NCBI GenBank assembly: GCA_020342235.1
Contig: CP073213.1
Coordinates: forward strand, 1,714,501 to 1,778,500
Length of the DNA: 64,000 nucleotides
Reading direction: 5' to 3'
Source: Saccharomycopsis phalli
Taxonomy: Eukaryota; Ascomycota; Saccharomycetes; Ascoideales; Saccharomycopsidaceae
Of the stretch, positions 9,586 through 20,432 are shown in pieces (position 1 is the stretch's first letter; every line of letters begins with the position of its first letter). Both the position numbers and the translations under genes were made by a program. The notes under the pieces were generated by a model. The model worked only from the letters and a program-made list of their open reading frames with translations. It was not told the DNA's origin and searched no databases.

Positions 9586-11694
9586 ATGTCTGAAATATTA
9601 AGTACTGCTGATCGTGATGATTTCCCCAACAGCAATTTAACCCTCTCTGAACTTGATCTCGGGTATAGTCATAAGGATTTGGAGAAGTCTCATGACAACG
9701 GGAACCCTGAGAATCTAAGTAGACGCAACTTCTTAAACACCAAGATGATAGAGTCATTAAAGAATAAGAACGCTTTAAGGCTTCATGGTGGACGGATGGT
9801 TTATGGGCATGTATATAATCATAATGACCATACCCATGTACATGGTCATGTCCATACAAAGAGGAGTTCAAATTGTCAGTTGGACTTGGAGAGTAAGATC
9901 CAAAACGATAGTATTAATCTGAGTGCAAATAAGCAGATAGACTTGACGGCGTTCCGGGACTTTGAGCCGAATCTAGTCACTATATGCTGTGACAGAGATC
10001 ATAATAGGAGCGAATATCCTGTCCAGGGACAGAATCAAACTGACGAAATTCATTCAACAGCCATCGGTGATAACCACAACCATCTGCATCATTTACATGT
10101 CGCCTCAACTGCGGAGTTAGATTTAATGAATTCTTGTTTTGACTTTGACGTTTGCGATAATGTATCGTGCAATAATTTTGTGTGTGATGATTTTATACAT
10201 GGATCAGAATATAATGGTTTTAAAGGTGACCAAAAACCTAACAGGGATGATTTCTCAGCCGCCGAAAATTTCAACTGTCCTATATTTCTAGATCACAACC
10301 ATGATTTGAGTCTGCTAACAAGCATAAATAATGTTAGCTTGAGTTCTATATTGACATCTGGTGGTGGAGGAGAGACACCTGCTACGACGCCAGAACTCTC
10401 AATAGGCTCTAGTGAAGAATGTAATAGGGACAGTGTACATGATATGTTTGTTTTAAACCCTTCTACTAATGAACTAAAGTGTGTGGCGTGCCAAAATGGG
10501 AGCTGTATGAATAAGAAAAGTCAAGGATATTGGAAAACACAGGATTTCAATGAAGTTGAGTGTTGTTTAGCTTCAAATCTTTACTCGACAGACTTTACAG
10601 CAGATAACGTGAGAACCCAGCCCGAGGAAACGAGAAATAAGCGGAGATTGAGCTCAAATGATGGTAGCTTTATCAGGAATAAAGAATTATGCCGATGGGA
10701 CAATTGCAAATCGACAATCAGCCCAAATAGGTTTAAGCAGCATATGCTCAATGAACACTTGATTCCAAGGTATGGAAATGAAAGTTTATTCATGACCAAC
10801 ATGCAGGAAACGTCACAGTCAACTTTAAACGATGACATGCTGGAGTTTGAGTGTATCTGGGGAGAGTGTGGATTTCTGAGTAACGATTTATACTCATTAT
10901 TCAGTCATGTGAATGAAAATCACTCAATGGCGGCTGGTCAGCTTTCTCCATTAATTGATTCAAGTACGAAATCGGAACTTCCGCTATCAATAGATACAAA
11001 TACGAAGCAGGCCGTGCCAGATGACCTGAAGAAGCATGATTCAACCAATAGTCAGATGAGGCCTGCCTCACCAGATCAACTGGCTGAAACTCCGTTATCG
11101 GAAAACCAGATGGCTCCTATTATAGATCACCAGGTATGCCAATGGCACGAGGACGGAAAATATTGCGGGAAATCCTTCAAAGACACTGCCGAGTTGACTG
11201 AACATGTCATTAATAGTCACATCGGGTCTGGAAAGTCTTCATATGTATGCCACTGGAAAGACTGCGAAAGACATGGCAAAGTGTTTAGTCAACGGCAAAA
11301 AATTACGCGGCACTTGCATGTTCATACAAAACACAAGCCGTTCCAATGTGACATTTGCGGTAATTCCTTCTCTGTTAACTCAATGCTTTTACAACACAAA
11401 AGAGTTCACAGTGGAGAGAAACCTTATAAATGTAAGATATGTTCCAAAAGCTTTGCTACGTCTTCCTCTCTTTCTATTCATGTTAGAATACATACAGGGG
11501 AAAAACCATTAGTATGCAAGTATCCTGGCTGTGGCAAGAGGTTTAGTGAGAGCAGCAACTTGGCGAAGCACATGAGAATTCATGAGAAGAAGTTCAAATG
11601 CCCGTACTGTATCAAGAGGTTTGATAAGGAAGTACAATTAAAAAACCACATGGCGAAACACAAAGATATAGTTCCAAAGGTATTTGAAGGATAG
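9586..11694 (+). CDS. ZAP1: Zinc-responsive C2H2 transcription factor, Zap1/Csr1-like
   Basis: 702 residues. Eight C2H2 zinc fingers are visible. Two Zap1-type fingers (C-W--C spacing) lie at about residues 369-445 and look like the zinc-sensing pair. Six more lie between about 518 and 695, the last five clustered with TGEKP-type linkers as a DNA-binding domain at the C-terminus. That split layout is the hallmark of Zap1. In Zap1 the fingers respond to zinc limitation and activate transporter genes through ACCTTNAAGGT sites in the nucleus. Two histidine-rich patches (about 67-90 and 163-171) could add zinc binding. A Cys-containing acidic region separates the patches from the first finger pair. 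Identity rests on finger type and arrangement; orthology was not tested. Confidence 0.8.
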   Translation: MSEILSTADRDDFPNSNLTLSELDLGYSHKDLEKSHDNGNPENLSRRNFLNTKMIESLKNKNALRLHGGRMVYGHVYNHNDHTHVHGHVHTKRSSNCQLDLESKIQNDSINLSANKQIDLTAFRDFEPNLVTICCDRDHNRSEYPVQGQNQTDEIHSTAIGDNHNHLHHLHVASTAELDLMNSCFDFDVCDNVSCNNFVCDDFIHGSEYNGFKGDQKPNRDDFSAAENFNCPIFLDHNHDLSLLTSINNVSLSSILTSGGGGETPATTPELSIGSSEECNRDSVHDMFVLNPSTNELKCVACQNGSCMNKKSQGYWKTQDFNEVECCLASNLYSTDFTADNVRTQPEETRNKRRLSSNDGSFIRNKELCRWDNCKSTISPNRFKQHMLNEHLIPRYGNESLFMTNMQETSQSTLNDDMLEFECIWGECGFLSNDLYSLFSHVNENHSMAAGQLSPLIDSSTKSELPLSIDTNTKQAVPDDLKKHDSTNSQMRPASPDQLAETPLSENQMAPIIDHQVCQWHEDGKYCGKSFKDTAELTEHVINSHIGSGKSSYVCHWKDCERHGKVFSQRQKITRHLHVHTKHKPFQCDICGNSFSVNSMLLQHKRVHSGEKPYKCKICSKSFATSSSLSIHVRIHTGEKPLVCKYPGCGKRFSESSNLAKHMRIHEKKFKCPYCIKRFDKEVQLKNHMAKHKDIVPKVFEG

Positions 11695-12330
11695 TTAGAG
11701 TATATATTGTTACATAAGTTTTCTATGTTTTTATGGGTTGGGTTTGTTAATAGTAATAATAAGAGCCGGTGGTAATGCAGTTGGTGTAAAAATAGATTAG
11801 ACAACGGATCAGTGGTACATGATTCATAAATGTGAGTGTGACGCATTGTTCGTACCAGCATGCCCGGGTAACCGCGTTCCCGGGATTACTGCGATGATTA
11901 GTTGCTTTTTTTTCCGTAGTAAGGCGGGACATTGTGTGTAGGATCTCCCAGTATCACTTGTAGTATATTGGTGCTATACAGCAATATAGAGTAGCGCATT
12001 TTATGAATAAAGTATTGTAGCATTACATGGATACGGCATTTACCTTTCATTACCGGAAATCTGGAGAAATTCAACCAGTGACCGTCTCTAGAATTTCCTT
12101 TAAACACTTCTTATCAAGCGTTTCTGATTGGCCAAAGGTGCATTTGTCTCGCATCATATCACCTACCAGCTGCGGGCCACTGTTCCATCATACATTATTT
12201 CCTCAAAGCGCAGTCTGGTATAAAAGACAGCCAATTCTTCATGGTTTGAAATATATTCCAACTTTGTTGCGTTTCATTTAATCGTTTCGGGTTTAATCTT
12301 TAATCACATCATTTAATATTCTCATTCACC
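11695..12330 (+). promoter_or_regulatory. GLN1 promoter region with TATA box
   Basis: TATAAAA at 12219-12225 lies about 106 bp before the GLN1 start. An ATTGG (reverse CCAAT) at about 12127 and a TTATC (reverse GATAA) at 12111-12115 are candidate HAP and GATA-factor sites, as expected for a nitrogen-regulated gene. Two CCCGGG palindromes (11863-11868, 11879-11884) flank a 10-bp spacer further upstream. Functional use is inferred. Confidence 0.5.
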
Positions 12331-13440
12331 ATGAGTGACATTGTTGAAAACACAGCTATCTTGCAAAAGTACCTTGAGTTGCCTCAAGGCGGAAAGGTCA
12401 TTGCTGAGTACATTTGGATTGATGGTACTGGCCATGTTAGATCCAAAGGTAAGACCATGAGCAAAAAGGTCACTTCCTTGGACGACTTGCCAGAGTGGAA
12501 CTTTGACGGGTCTTCCACTAGCCAGGCCCCAGGTCACGACTCTGACGTGTACTTGAGACCTGTTGCCTACTACCCTGATCCATTCAGAAGAGGTGACAAC
12601 ATTTTGGTTTTGGCTGAATGTTGGAACAGTGATGGTACTCCAAACAAGTTCAACCACAGACATGCATGTGAGAAGTTGATGAAGGCCCACGAGAACGAAA
12701 AGGTTTGGTTTGGTCTCGAACAAGAATATACTTTGTTTGACCAGTATGACCAAGTGTATGGATGGCCAAAGGGTGGTTTCCCAGCCCCACAAGGACCATA
12801 CTACTGTGGTGTTGGTACCGGTAAGGTTGTTGCCAGAGATGTTATTGAGGCACATTACAGAGCATGTCTTTATGCAGGTATTCAAATTTCTGGAATCAAC
12901 GCCGAGGTCATGCCTTCGCAATGGGAATTTCAGGTTGGACCATGTGTCGGCATTAGCATGGGTGACGAGTTGTGGGTTGCCAGATATTTACTTCACCGGG
13001 TTGCTGAAGAGTTTGGTGTTAAGATTTCCTTGCATCCAAAGCCATTGAAGGGCGACTGGAACGGTGCTGGATGCCACACCAACGTCTCTACCGAAAAGAT
13101 GAGACACCCAGGTGGAATGAAATACATTGATGCTGCTATAGAAAAATTGTCCAAGAGACACAAGGAGCACATTGCTCTTTATGGGTCTGACAATGACCAA
13201 AGATTGACTGGTAAGCACGAGACTGCTAGTGTGACAACGTTCATGTCTGGTGTCGCTAACAGAGGGGCTTCCATCAGAATCCCAAGATCTGTTGGTAAGG
13301 AAGGATATGGATACTTCGAAGACAGAAGACCAGCTTCCAACATTGACCCATACTTGGTCACTGGTATTATGGTTGAAACGATTTGTGGAGCCGTGAGCGA
13401 TGTTGACATGAGTAAGGAGTATGAGAGAGAATCTAGCTAA
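12331..13440 (+). CDS. GLN1: Glutamine synthetase
   Basis: 369 residues, full length for a eukaryotic type II glutamine synthetase. The beta-Grasp region starts around [19 protein letters not shown]. The catalytic domain shows the conserved [37 protein letters not shown] and [12 protein letters not shown] motifs, so the metal-binding glutamates and substrate arginines appear intact. It makes glutamine from glutamate, ammonium and ATP in the cytosol. Codon use is strongly biased (TTG, AGA, GGT, AAG) with no in-frame CTG seen, as expected for a highly expressed gene. It is preceded by a TATA box and a GATA-type motif. Confidence 0.98.
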   Translation: MSDIVENTAILQKYLELPQGGKVIAEYIWIDGTGHVRSKGKTMSKKVTSLDDLPEWNFDGSSTSQAPGHDSDVYLRPVAYYPDPFRRGDNILVLAECWNSDGTPNKFNHRHACEKLMKAHENEKVWFGLEQEYTLFDQYDQVYGWPKGGFPAPQGPYYCGVGTGKVVARDVIEAHYRACLYAGIQISGINAEVMPSQWEFQVGPCVGISMGDELWVARYLLHRVAEEFGVKISLHPKPLKGDWNGAGCHTNVSTEKMRHPGGMKYIDAAIEKLSKRHKEHIALYGSDNDQRLTGKHETASVTTFMSGVANRGASIRIPRSVGKEGYGYFEDRRPASNIDPYLVTGIMVETICGAVSDVDMSKEYERESS

Positions 13441-14387
13441 AAGTTGCTTGGTGCCTTGACGGTGTAAGCTTAAAGAAAAGTTTTTTATAATGTTCTAGTA
13501 TTTGCGCATAATCACAACAATAAAATTTTACGGTATGATAGGGTGTTCTTGTAGTGCTAATATTATTTTTTACCAGCAGTCACGGGGCTGTGCCGGGGCC
13601 GGGGTTGATTCAAGGTACCTACATTTGATGTTGGAGTGCTCATGAGCACGTTTGTTATGGCGTGGTGTATCACATGATTCTCGTTGTTGATCTTCTTACA
13701 TCCAGCTACATTGGCGATCATCAGATGAGTCACTTTGAAGCTATTCATGGTGAAACTATTCATGGTTGTGGGATTATGCATTCTATTGGGGAAGCCCATG
13801 CATGAGTCAGATGCAAATGGCAAAGGTCTTTCGATATCGCTAATCTCATGCACATCTGTTTATAGAATTCAACAAAAGTGTTTTCCACTACAACTATTAT
13901 TATTTTTATTATTGATTTAAAAGTGTCTGGCACAATGAGTAATTCAAACTGATTTTAATTTTCAACTGATAATAAGTGATGTGACATGTCTTTGGCGTTT
14001 GACAGCTACACTTGATATGCCAAAAATAGTGATGAGTAACAAGCCGCTAACGTCTCAGATCGGCATCGGTCTGTAGACAATTACTCGAACTAAATGCCTG
14101 GAGGACATGGAAGATGCATATTATTGTCTTCACATTTGCAAAAGAAATGCTGTCTGTGAGTACACACCATTTAGTCCTTGAATAGGCGTGTACATGACAA
14201 GGGTGCTTCTCCATTGTCATTGGACACTCTACAAGATACAATCGTTGATGACTTTGTTAAAAAAAGGTATTAATTTAAAAAAATAGATAGAATAGGAAAT
14301 AAATATTCAAGAAATTCAAAGTAAAAGATGAGTTATTGTCCATTTACCAATGCATGAATAACCTGTGACAGACTATAAAACAATAGT
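13441..14387. other. Spacer between GLN1 and the GPI protein gene
   Basis: About 950 bp between two convergent gene ends. No gene, RNA or repeat family was recognised. Confidence 0.6.
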
Positions 14388-14729
14388 TTAGATCAACAAA
14401 ACACCGGCAATACCAGCAACAGCAGCGGCACCAGCAGCCAACTTGTTAGCAGCACCAGTTGGAACAACTGGAACAGTAGTGTTCTCAGCTGGAGTGCTGG
14501 TGGTCTCACTTGGCAATGGGCAGAAAGTGGTGAACTCAGTGACAACAGAGTCGGAAGTGACGGTAACAACAGTGACACCAGTGGTGATTGGAGTCTCCTC
14601 ACACTTGTTCTCCAGACAAGAAGTCTCGGTGATGACAGTAGTAGAAACGTGGTCCTCAGTGGTGGTGGAGTTGGTAACAGCAGCAACAACAGCGGCCAAA
14701 GCAGAAGCAACAATGATCTTAGAGTACAT
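14388..14729 (-). CDS. Small GPI-anchored cell wall protein, Pga59/Pga62-like
   Basis: 113 residues. An N-terminal secretion signal (about residues 1-17, [17 protein letters not shown]) is followed by a Thr/Ser/Val-rich body. A hydrophobic tail ([16 protein letters not shown]) follows small residues suited to GPI attachment. The body holds two cysteines in SCLENKCEE and one in TTFCPLPSE. These resemble the TSCS-NKC and YCPL motifs of Sed1/Pga59-type wall proteins, and the length equals that remembered for C. albicans Pga59. The likely role is a structural mannoprotein linked covalently to wall glucan. Orthology is uncertain because such proteins evolve fast. Confidence 0.7.
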   Translation of the reverse strand: MYSKIIVASALAAVVAAVTNSTTTEDHVSTTVITETSCLENKCEETPITTGVTVVTVTSDSVVTEFTTFCPLPSETTSTPAENTTVPVVPTGAANKLAAGAAAVAGIAGVLLI

Positions 14730-15435
14730 TTTTAATTGAAAGTAAATAAAGCGAATGTAGTGATTGTGCTGTTTTAAGCGGTAATGGCAATCTTATATAG
14801 TGTTCAGGGCCGGGGTAGGAGAAATCAAAATTGAGATATAATCGCTTAATTGGGATGTCTATACAATCATGCAGGTAAAATATATACCTTCCATGCCGCG
14901 TCTCGTGTTGCCAGGTAGCAACAAGGAGGAGGATAAGAACACGGTCAACAAGTAACCTCCGCTCATCTCAAAGTCACAGTGTCGGGCTGTTTCAAGGTTG
15001 AGAATATTCGGGCTTACATGGCAATCTGGTTTTAGCTGCCTGTGCTGCCAATTTTTGGCCTACAGGGTGGCACCTGTTTATACACGTCTACAATAATACT
15101 ACCTGATTCGGATATGTGCCTAATGAGATGTGTCGGTTATGCTGGTACATTTTAGTCAGATTTAATGATACAAATCAAGCTGGTTATGCTTGCAAGTGTT
15201 ACCCGGATTGGATATGTTTTTATCCCATCATGTACACAGCTATTTCCAGCGCAAGGCGTGTTGCGGGCGGAAAAAGGGGCATGTATAGACAAAATTTTGC
15301 GTGTATTTGCGTGTACAGATTAACAGCCCAAAAGAAAACGCGACCACAGGAATTACTATAGTCGTGCCATTTACCCCTTTTCGTTACACTTGCTCGCGTT
15401 TTTATTATTATTATTATCAAAATTGTTTGAACTAA
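14730..15435. promoter_or_regulatory. Divergent spacer, GPI protein / coiled-coil protein
   Basis: About 700 bp between divergent starts, presumably both promoters. No gene was seen. Confidence 0.5.
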
Positions 15436-16251
15436 ATGACTGGCGATTTTCTAGATTCTCGAGATTACACCGACCTCAATGCGGACACGTCGTTTGGCTC
15501 AATCGAAAATGCACGAGGCGATGACATTACAGATACTCTGTTTATAAGAGAGAAGAGACAGATTTTCTTTGACAGGCCGATAACAGAGCCTAATGCAGAC
15601 ACCGAGGATATTCTACTGAGCTTTGTCAAACGCAAAGTCAAAATATCCGATGGCACGAGCGAAATAAAAAATGATTCCAGCAAGAAGGTGGATAGGGTAG
15701 TACCCAATGGCTCTTCAGACATGAAAGCGGCTCGTCAAGAAATTAAGCGTTTGAGACTGGAGAATAAGTCGCTATTGAGCATCAATGACATGCTTGAAAG
15801 TTCCTCAAGGGATCAGGAATTGCGTCTGTCCAAGCTAAGTAAGAAGGTGATAAAGTTCAGGTCTATTGCAGAAAAGCAATCACGGGAGATTGAAATGCTA
15901 AAGCTTCAAAACCAAGTGTACAAACAGATTGCTACTTCGTTGCTTTCCAATATGCAACCTGCCGAGGTAAAGCATTTGGCGCCTGACGACTCAACTGCCG
16001 GGGAATCGTCTATAACCAAATTGGCCCATGAAACGCTACTCAATTATCAAAAGCGTAATGTGATGGCCAAAGAATTGAACGAAATCAATGAGAGTGAAGA
16101 TTTAAATTTGGTGGATTTACTATACTGTAAAGGCAACACAGCTAATCACGTGGAGAAGGAAAATTTGCGCGACTACCTAGTTGATAACAACCCCTCTATT
16201 CTTCGCCGATTAAACTTGCAAAATGGCTGTGAAGTTTGTGGGGACAGTTGA
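15436..16251 (+). CDS. Coiled-coil protein of unknown function, possibly Spc42-like
   Basis: 271 residues. A polar N-terminus (about 1-90) contains FVKRKVKI. A coiled coil follows at about residues 98-175 (EIKRLRLENKSLLSIN through EIEMLKLQNQVYKQIATSLL). The C-terminal region ends with a CEVCGDS motif. The order, a short polar head, one parallel-type coiled coil and a C-terminal Cys-x2-Cys near the end, loosely recalls the spindle pole body protein Spc42, whose tail also carries a CxxC. That is weak, and a kinetochore or Golgi coiled-coil protein is equally possible. The ATG at 15436 has a good A-rich context. The gene looks intact. Confidence 0.75.
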   Translation: MTGDFLDSRDYTDLNADTSFGSIENARGDDITDTLFIREKRQIFFDRPITEPNADTEDILLSFVKRKVKISDGTSEIKNDSSKKVDRVVPNGSSDMKAARQEIKRLRLENKSLLSINDMLESSSRDQELRLSKLSKKVIKFRSIAEKQSREIEMLKLQNQVYKQIATSLLSNMQPAEVKHLAPDDSTAGESSITKLAHETLLNYQKRNVMAKELNEINESEDLNLVDLLYCKGNTANHVEKENLRDYLVDNNPSILRRLNLQNGCEVCGDS

Positions 16252-17255
16252 AAATGAAAAATTTTTACTGTTACAGTTGGAATTCGATTTGTTTTAGCTT
16301 GGAAGTCGATTTACTTTAGTACGGCATTTATTACTGCGTGGTCATTCTTATTTGGCTTATACAGCACGAGAAAATGGTCTGGGCTTTCCATGTACGCCGG
16401 GGCTCGTCACCGCTACAGAAAACTTAACTTTAAGCTTGTGGAGGAAAACGCCCTCTAGTCACATGCTACGGTCTTGTGATTAATAATTCAAGTAAAAGGA
16501 ATACTAAAAAGAATACAGAAAAGGCCCTATTGCCGTTTCCGAAATTACTGGGCTTGGCTTATATTTTCTCGGCAATGCGTATTGTTTAGGTATGTGGTCG
16601 CCTTTTTCATATCGGCACTCGCTTAACCGATTGTTGATAAATTGAATCGATTGGTTTGCCACCAATTTAAATACGGGGCTGTTAACCTCTGCATAGTAAA
16701 CTTACATAACGGGTGTGTGCTTATACTAGATTTGGACAAAATATTTGTTAGTCTGGTGGCCTCGAATCCAGGGCCTCGGTATGTGATAATGCATCACGGC
16801 GCATGTTAACAAAGGCAGTTGAATCGGATTGCCCATTGAACAATAGCAGCTTTGCATTATGATAAATGTCACAGAAGAGAAATATACTTCATGACTCACA
16901 CTAGTTCATGGTTTCAAATGTGTATTAGCAACTGTTTTGTTCTCGACCGCAACTCCCATTAGAGCTGTTCGATGCTGCATGCCAAAAATTTTTCCCGATA
17001 ATACATCTTACATTGAGAAGCAGAGGTTCTAGATTTCGGGATTGAGGCATACGCTGAATCGGCTCAAAATTTCGGCAATAATTACTTTTACCTAAATGGC
17101 ACAGGGTGAACAGTGACCGATGAATCTACTAAACTTATTTTATTATTTAAATGAGTTGTGATTCCCTACACTTTGGTGTTCATTAGCTGCGTTCATATAC
17201 ATTCCTTCTAGTATACCACACTTTCATTAATCCAGCAAAAAGTTATACTATTCAA
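16252..17255 (+). promoter_or_regulatory. Long upstream region of the SUN-family gene
   Basis: About 1 kb of AT-rich sequence. No gene was seen. Long 5' regions are common for regulated cell wall genes. Confidence 0.45.
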
Positions 17256-18398
17256 ATGATTGCTCAATTGACTATTCTTTCTTTAATTGCCTCTGCTAAT
17301 GGGCTTCAGCACGCTCACAAGCACAAGTTTGCCTTGTTCGACGAGGAATTGCCAACCGTTGTCAAGAGATCCTCGGAGACCTGTGACTTTCCTTCAAATG
17401 AGGGTCTTGTTTCAGTCAATTCCAATGGCCAAGGTGGTGGATGGGCCATTTCTAGCGACGAAACTTGCAAATCAGGCGGATGGTGCCCATATGCTTGTCC
17501 ACCGGGACAATTATCTGCCCAATGGGACCCTAGTGTGACTTCGTATAGTTATCCTGGTTCGCAATCAGGAGGTTTGAAGTGCAACTCTGATGGTACTGTT
17601 TCCAAACCTTTCCCAAACAAGCCATTGTGTTACGACGGAAAAGGAACTTTGTCTGCCAAGAATAGTCTTGGCCAAAATGTGGCATTTTGTCAAACAGTTT
17701 TGCCGGGAAATGAAGAAATGTTGATTCCTACCAATGTGGGCGGTGGCAGCGAGGTGACTTTGGCTGTTCCAGGCACTGAATATTGGGCTGGAACTGCTGC
17801 TCATTATTATGTAAATCCGCCTGGTGTTTCTACTTCCGATGGCTGCGTTTGGGGATCTTCTGCCAAGCCACAGGGTAACTGGTCGCCATATGTCGTCGGA
17901 GTAAACCAAGACGCAAATGGTAATACGTTTGCCAAGATTGGCTGGAACCCAATTTACTTACAGTCCTATGGTAATGTCGCTCCATCGTTTGGCCTTAGAA
18001 TCACTTGTGATGACGAAAGCAAATGTAACGGTTTGAAGTGTGAGATTGATCCAAGCAACGGTGTCAATACTATTAGTGGCTCTAGCTCTAGCGGTGCTGG
18101 AAGTGCCACCTTCTGTGTCGTCACTGCTTCCCAAGGTGCATCAGCTAAAGTCGAGATTTTCTCTGCTTCCTCTGGTACTACCATTGGTGGATCTAAGATG
18201 GTCAACGTCGTTAACAAAGCACTCGGAAACACTACATTTGCTACTGCTATTACTTCTGCTACTGCTGTTGCCAACAATACAATCAGCGCCACATCCACTC
18301 CTTCAGCCAAGTCAAATGCTGCTTCAAACTACAAGGTTAACGGCTGCTTGGTGTCAGCTACTGCCTTTTTTGTCGTCTTGACTCTGTCTTTGTTATAA
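17256..18398 (+). CDS. SUN-family cell wall protein with GPI signal
   Basis: 380 residues. A signal peptide (about 1-16) is followed by a dibasic KR at 37-38 that could be a Kex2 site, then a SUN domain (about 43-265). The SUN domain has its cysteine pattern and the GGWCPYACPPGQLSAQWDPS and WNPIYL motifs. A Ser/Thr/Ala-rich stretch then leads to a hydrophobic C-terminus (VSATAFFVVLTLSLL) typical of GPI attachment. SUN proteins act in wall glucan remodelling, cell separation and morphogenesis. The best known members (Sim1, Uth1, Sun4) lack a GPI anchor, so this looks like the second SUN group. The active-site chemistry of the family is not settled. There are no internal breaks. Confidence 0.85.
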   Translation: MIAQLTILSLIASANGLQHAHKHKFALFDEELPTVVKRSSETCDFPSNEGLVSVNSNGQGGGWAISSDETCKSGGWCPYACPPGQLSAQWDPSVTSYSYPGSQSGGLKCNSDGTVSKPFPNKPLCYDGKGTLSAKNSLGQNVAFCQTVLPGNEEMLIPTNVGGGSEVTLAVPGTEYWAGTAAHYYVNPPGVSTSDGCVWGSSAKPQGNWSPYVVGVNQDANGNTFAKIGWNPIYLQSYGNVAPSFGLRITCDDESKCNGLKCEIDPSNGVNTISGSSSSGAGSATFCVVTASQGASAKVEIFSASSGTTIGGSKMVNVVNKALGNTTFATAITSATAVANNTISATSTPSAKSNAASNYKVNGCLVSATAFFVVLTLSLL

Positions 18399-19721
18399 TT
18401 TATCTGTTTTTTATTCGTTGTTTTTCTCTGAAAATTGTTTCTTAATGTGACGTGGTCACTGGTGTATATTAGACCGTTTTTAAAATATATTTACTTATTG
18501 TGTGTTATTCAAAATTGGCTGTAAATTTAATTATACGAATATGTTTGCCGTTTTCAAATCGAGAATTTTTTTTTTGAGTTTAGTTAGTTAACATGGGAAA
18601 ATCTTTTTCTGCTGTGCATTAATTTTTGGGGCAGTGACATAGATGATGGCAGTAATCGGTCTAGACTCATAATCAGGAAAATAAGCCGCAATAACCCAAC
18701 TAATTCACTTTCATTTTCATTAATTATTATTTGCATGTGATATAACTTCCCCACCAATTAATACGGTGGATTCGGTGGACACCTCCGGAGAATTGCCTTC
18801 AGTATACCTTGAGCTCGCTTATAGAAACCTGCATCAATACTACATACAGGTAATGTGTTACTTTTTTAAGTCAGTGTCTTAAACCTTGTAATAAAAAGAT
18901 ATATTACAAAGCTTTATAGGTTGATATTGAAAACTTCTTTTATCGGTCAGAGATGCTTTTTATTTTTTGATGGATAGTTGGTTGCATAATAGAAAACATT
19001 ACTGTGACTTCCTAGATTTAGTTGCTCAGTATAACGAGAGTTTATTTAATTAAATTATTTTGTTAATATTAATTTTATTATTTTTTTTGTACTTAGTATG
19101 TGCATTTTGTTAGTATTCTAAATCAAGTACAATGCAGTTGTAGGTTTTGGAGACACTTCAACAAAGGTATATACCATGACTAACAATATTATAACCATTA
19201 CTCTTTAAAGCATAAAAAGAAAAGAAAAAAAGAAATAATTAGTAAGTCAAAGTAGCAAGTCAAAAAAAGTAAATCTTTTTTTTTTAAAGCACCGGGAACT
19301 TATGTATTGCGTATGGATTATGGAAAGTTTGCAAAAATTAAAATCTATTCAAAGTGCACTATAGCTTTAATAATATCTTCAAGAATCCTAATATGAATTA
19401 CTAAATTAAATAATATTTACTATGTTGACAAGTGTGTTTCTGGTTCTTAAATAAAATCATGGATCAATGTCATACGCTTACAGACTAGTATAAAATAATA
19501 CATAATCAAAATTAGAACTGAGCAACATATATATTAAATTTTCTATTCCATTTACACGGATAGTACGCTTTTAGTATTAATTTTAAAGGCTTATCCCGTT
19601 GTTGGTCACATGTGGCGTTCCCTTCGTGACTGATCTACCCTGAACACTCCGCTTTAGAAGCCATTCAAGAAAAATATGTCCTCAAACCTGATACAGCTTA
19701 CCATCTTGCTCTTTCATCGCC
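18399..19721. other. Convergent spacer, SUN-family gene / VPS60
   Basis: About 1.3 kb, strongly AT-rich with several short A and T runs. No gene, RNA or transposon was recognised. Confidence 0.6.
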
Positions 19722-20369
19722 CTAGGAGGCAGTTACCTTGTCAGCTGGCACTTCTGGCTTCTCCTCCTCGTCTATAAAAGTGGGCAATTTACCAGATTCA
19801 ACAGGCAAGTAGCTAGGAATATCAAGTCCAGCCTCTTGCTCATACTGTACCTCATCGCCCAACGCCTCCAACTCTGCATCTAATTCGCTCTCGCTTACAT
19901 CATCAGGCAAATCATACGACATTCCCAAGGTTTCCTGGATCTCATTACCCTTTTCAATTAAATCAAGCATCTCCTCTTGTAAATCCTCCATTTTGTCAAT
20001 ATCAATCTTACCAAACGTCTGTTTCAATTCTTTGTTTGTTTGCTTGAGTGTTTCCACGGTAACCATTGTATTCTTTAGGTTTTCCGAGGTCATTTGGGCC
20101 TGTGACATATTCCAAGACTGATTCTCCAACTGATCCTTCTGTTGCTCGATTAATCTCTTTTGTTTAAGCAATTTTAATGCCTTTTGCTTCAAGTTTTGCT
20201 TCCCTGGGCCATCTCTCATTCTCGCCATCTTCTGCTGATAGGTGATTAGCTCGGCGTTCAATTTCGAGAGCTTGACGTCAAGAGAAGAAATCCGGTCGTC
20301 AATATTTCCCATTGCATCGTTCAAAGTCGGCTTTGGGGTCACTTTCTTACTTCCAAATAATCTATTCAT
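19722..20369 (-). CDS. VPS60: ESCRT-III-like protein Vps60
   Basis: 215 residues with the Snf7-family layout. A basic N-terminal helical hairpin (MNRLFGSKK; LDVKLSKLNAELITYQQKMA) is followed by acidic C-terminal helices (ELDAELEALGDEV). The opening MNRLFGSKK and the central RMRDGPGKQNLKQKALKLLKQ identify the CHMP5/Vps60 branch. The protein assembles on endosomal membranes late in multivesicular body sorting and binds Vta1 to stimulate the Vps4 ATPase. It lies head-to-tail downstream of DPH2 with about 60 bp between coding regions. Confidence 0.93.
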   Translation of the reverse strand: MNRLFGSKKVTPKPTLNDAMGNIDDRISSLDVKLSKLNAELITYQQKMARMRDGPGKQNLKQKALKLLKQKRLIEQQKDQLENQSWNMSQAQMTSENLKNTMVTVETLKQTNKELKQTFGKIDIDKMEDLQEEMLDLIEKGNEIQETLGMSYDLPDDVSESELDAELEALGDEVQYEQEAGLDIPSYLPVESGKLPTFIDEEEKPEVPADKVTAS

Positions 20370-20432
20370 GTTGTTACACTACATCATCAAACACTAGTCT
20401 GATAGTTTATTACAAAGTTACCCGCATTAACC

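Noticed and set aside
12322-12921. 199-codon open frame antisense to GLN1
   Set aside because: Shadow frame caused by strong codon bias of GLN1. No family features.
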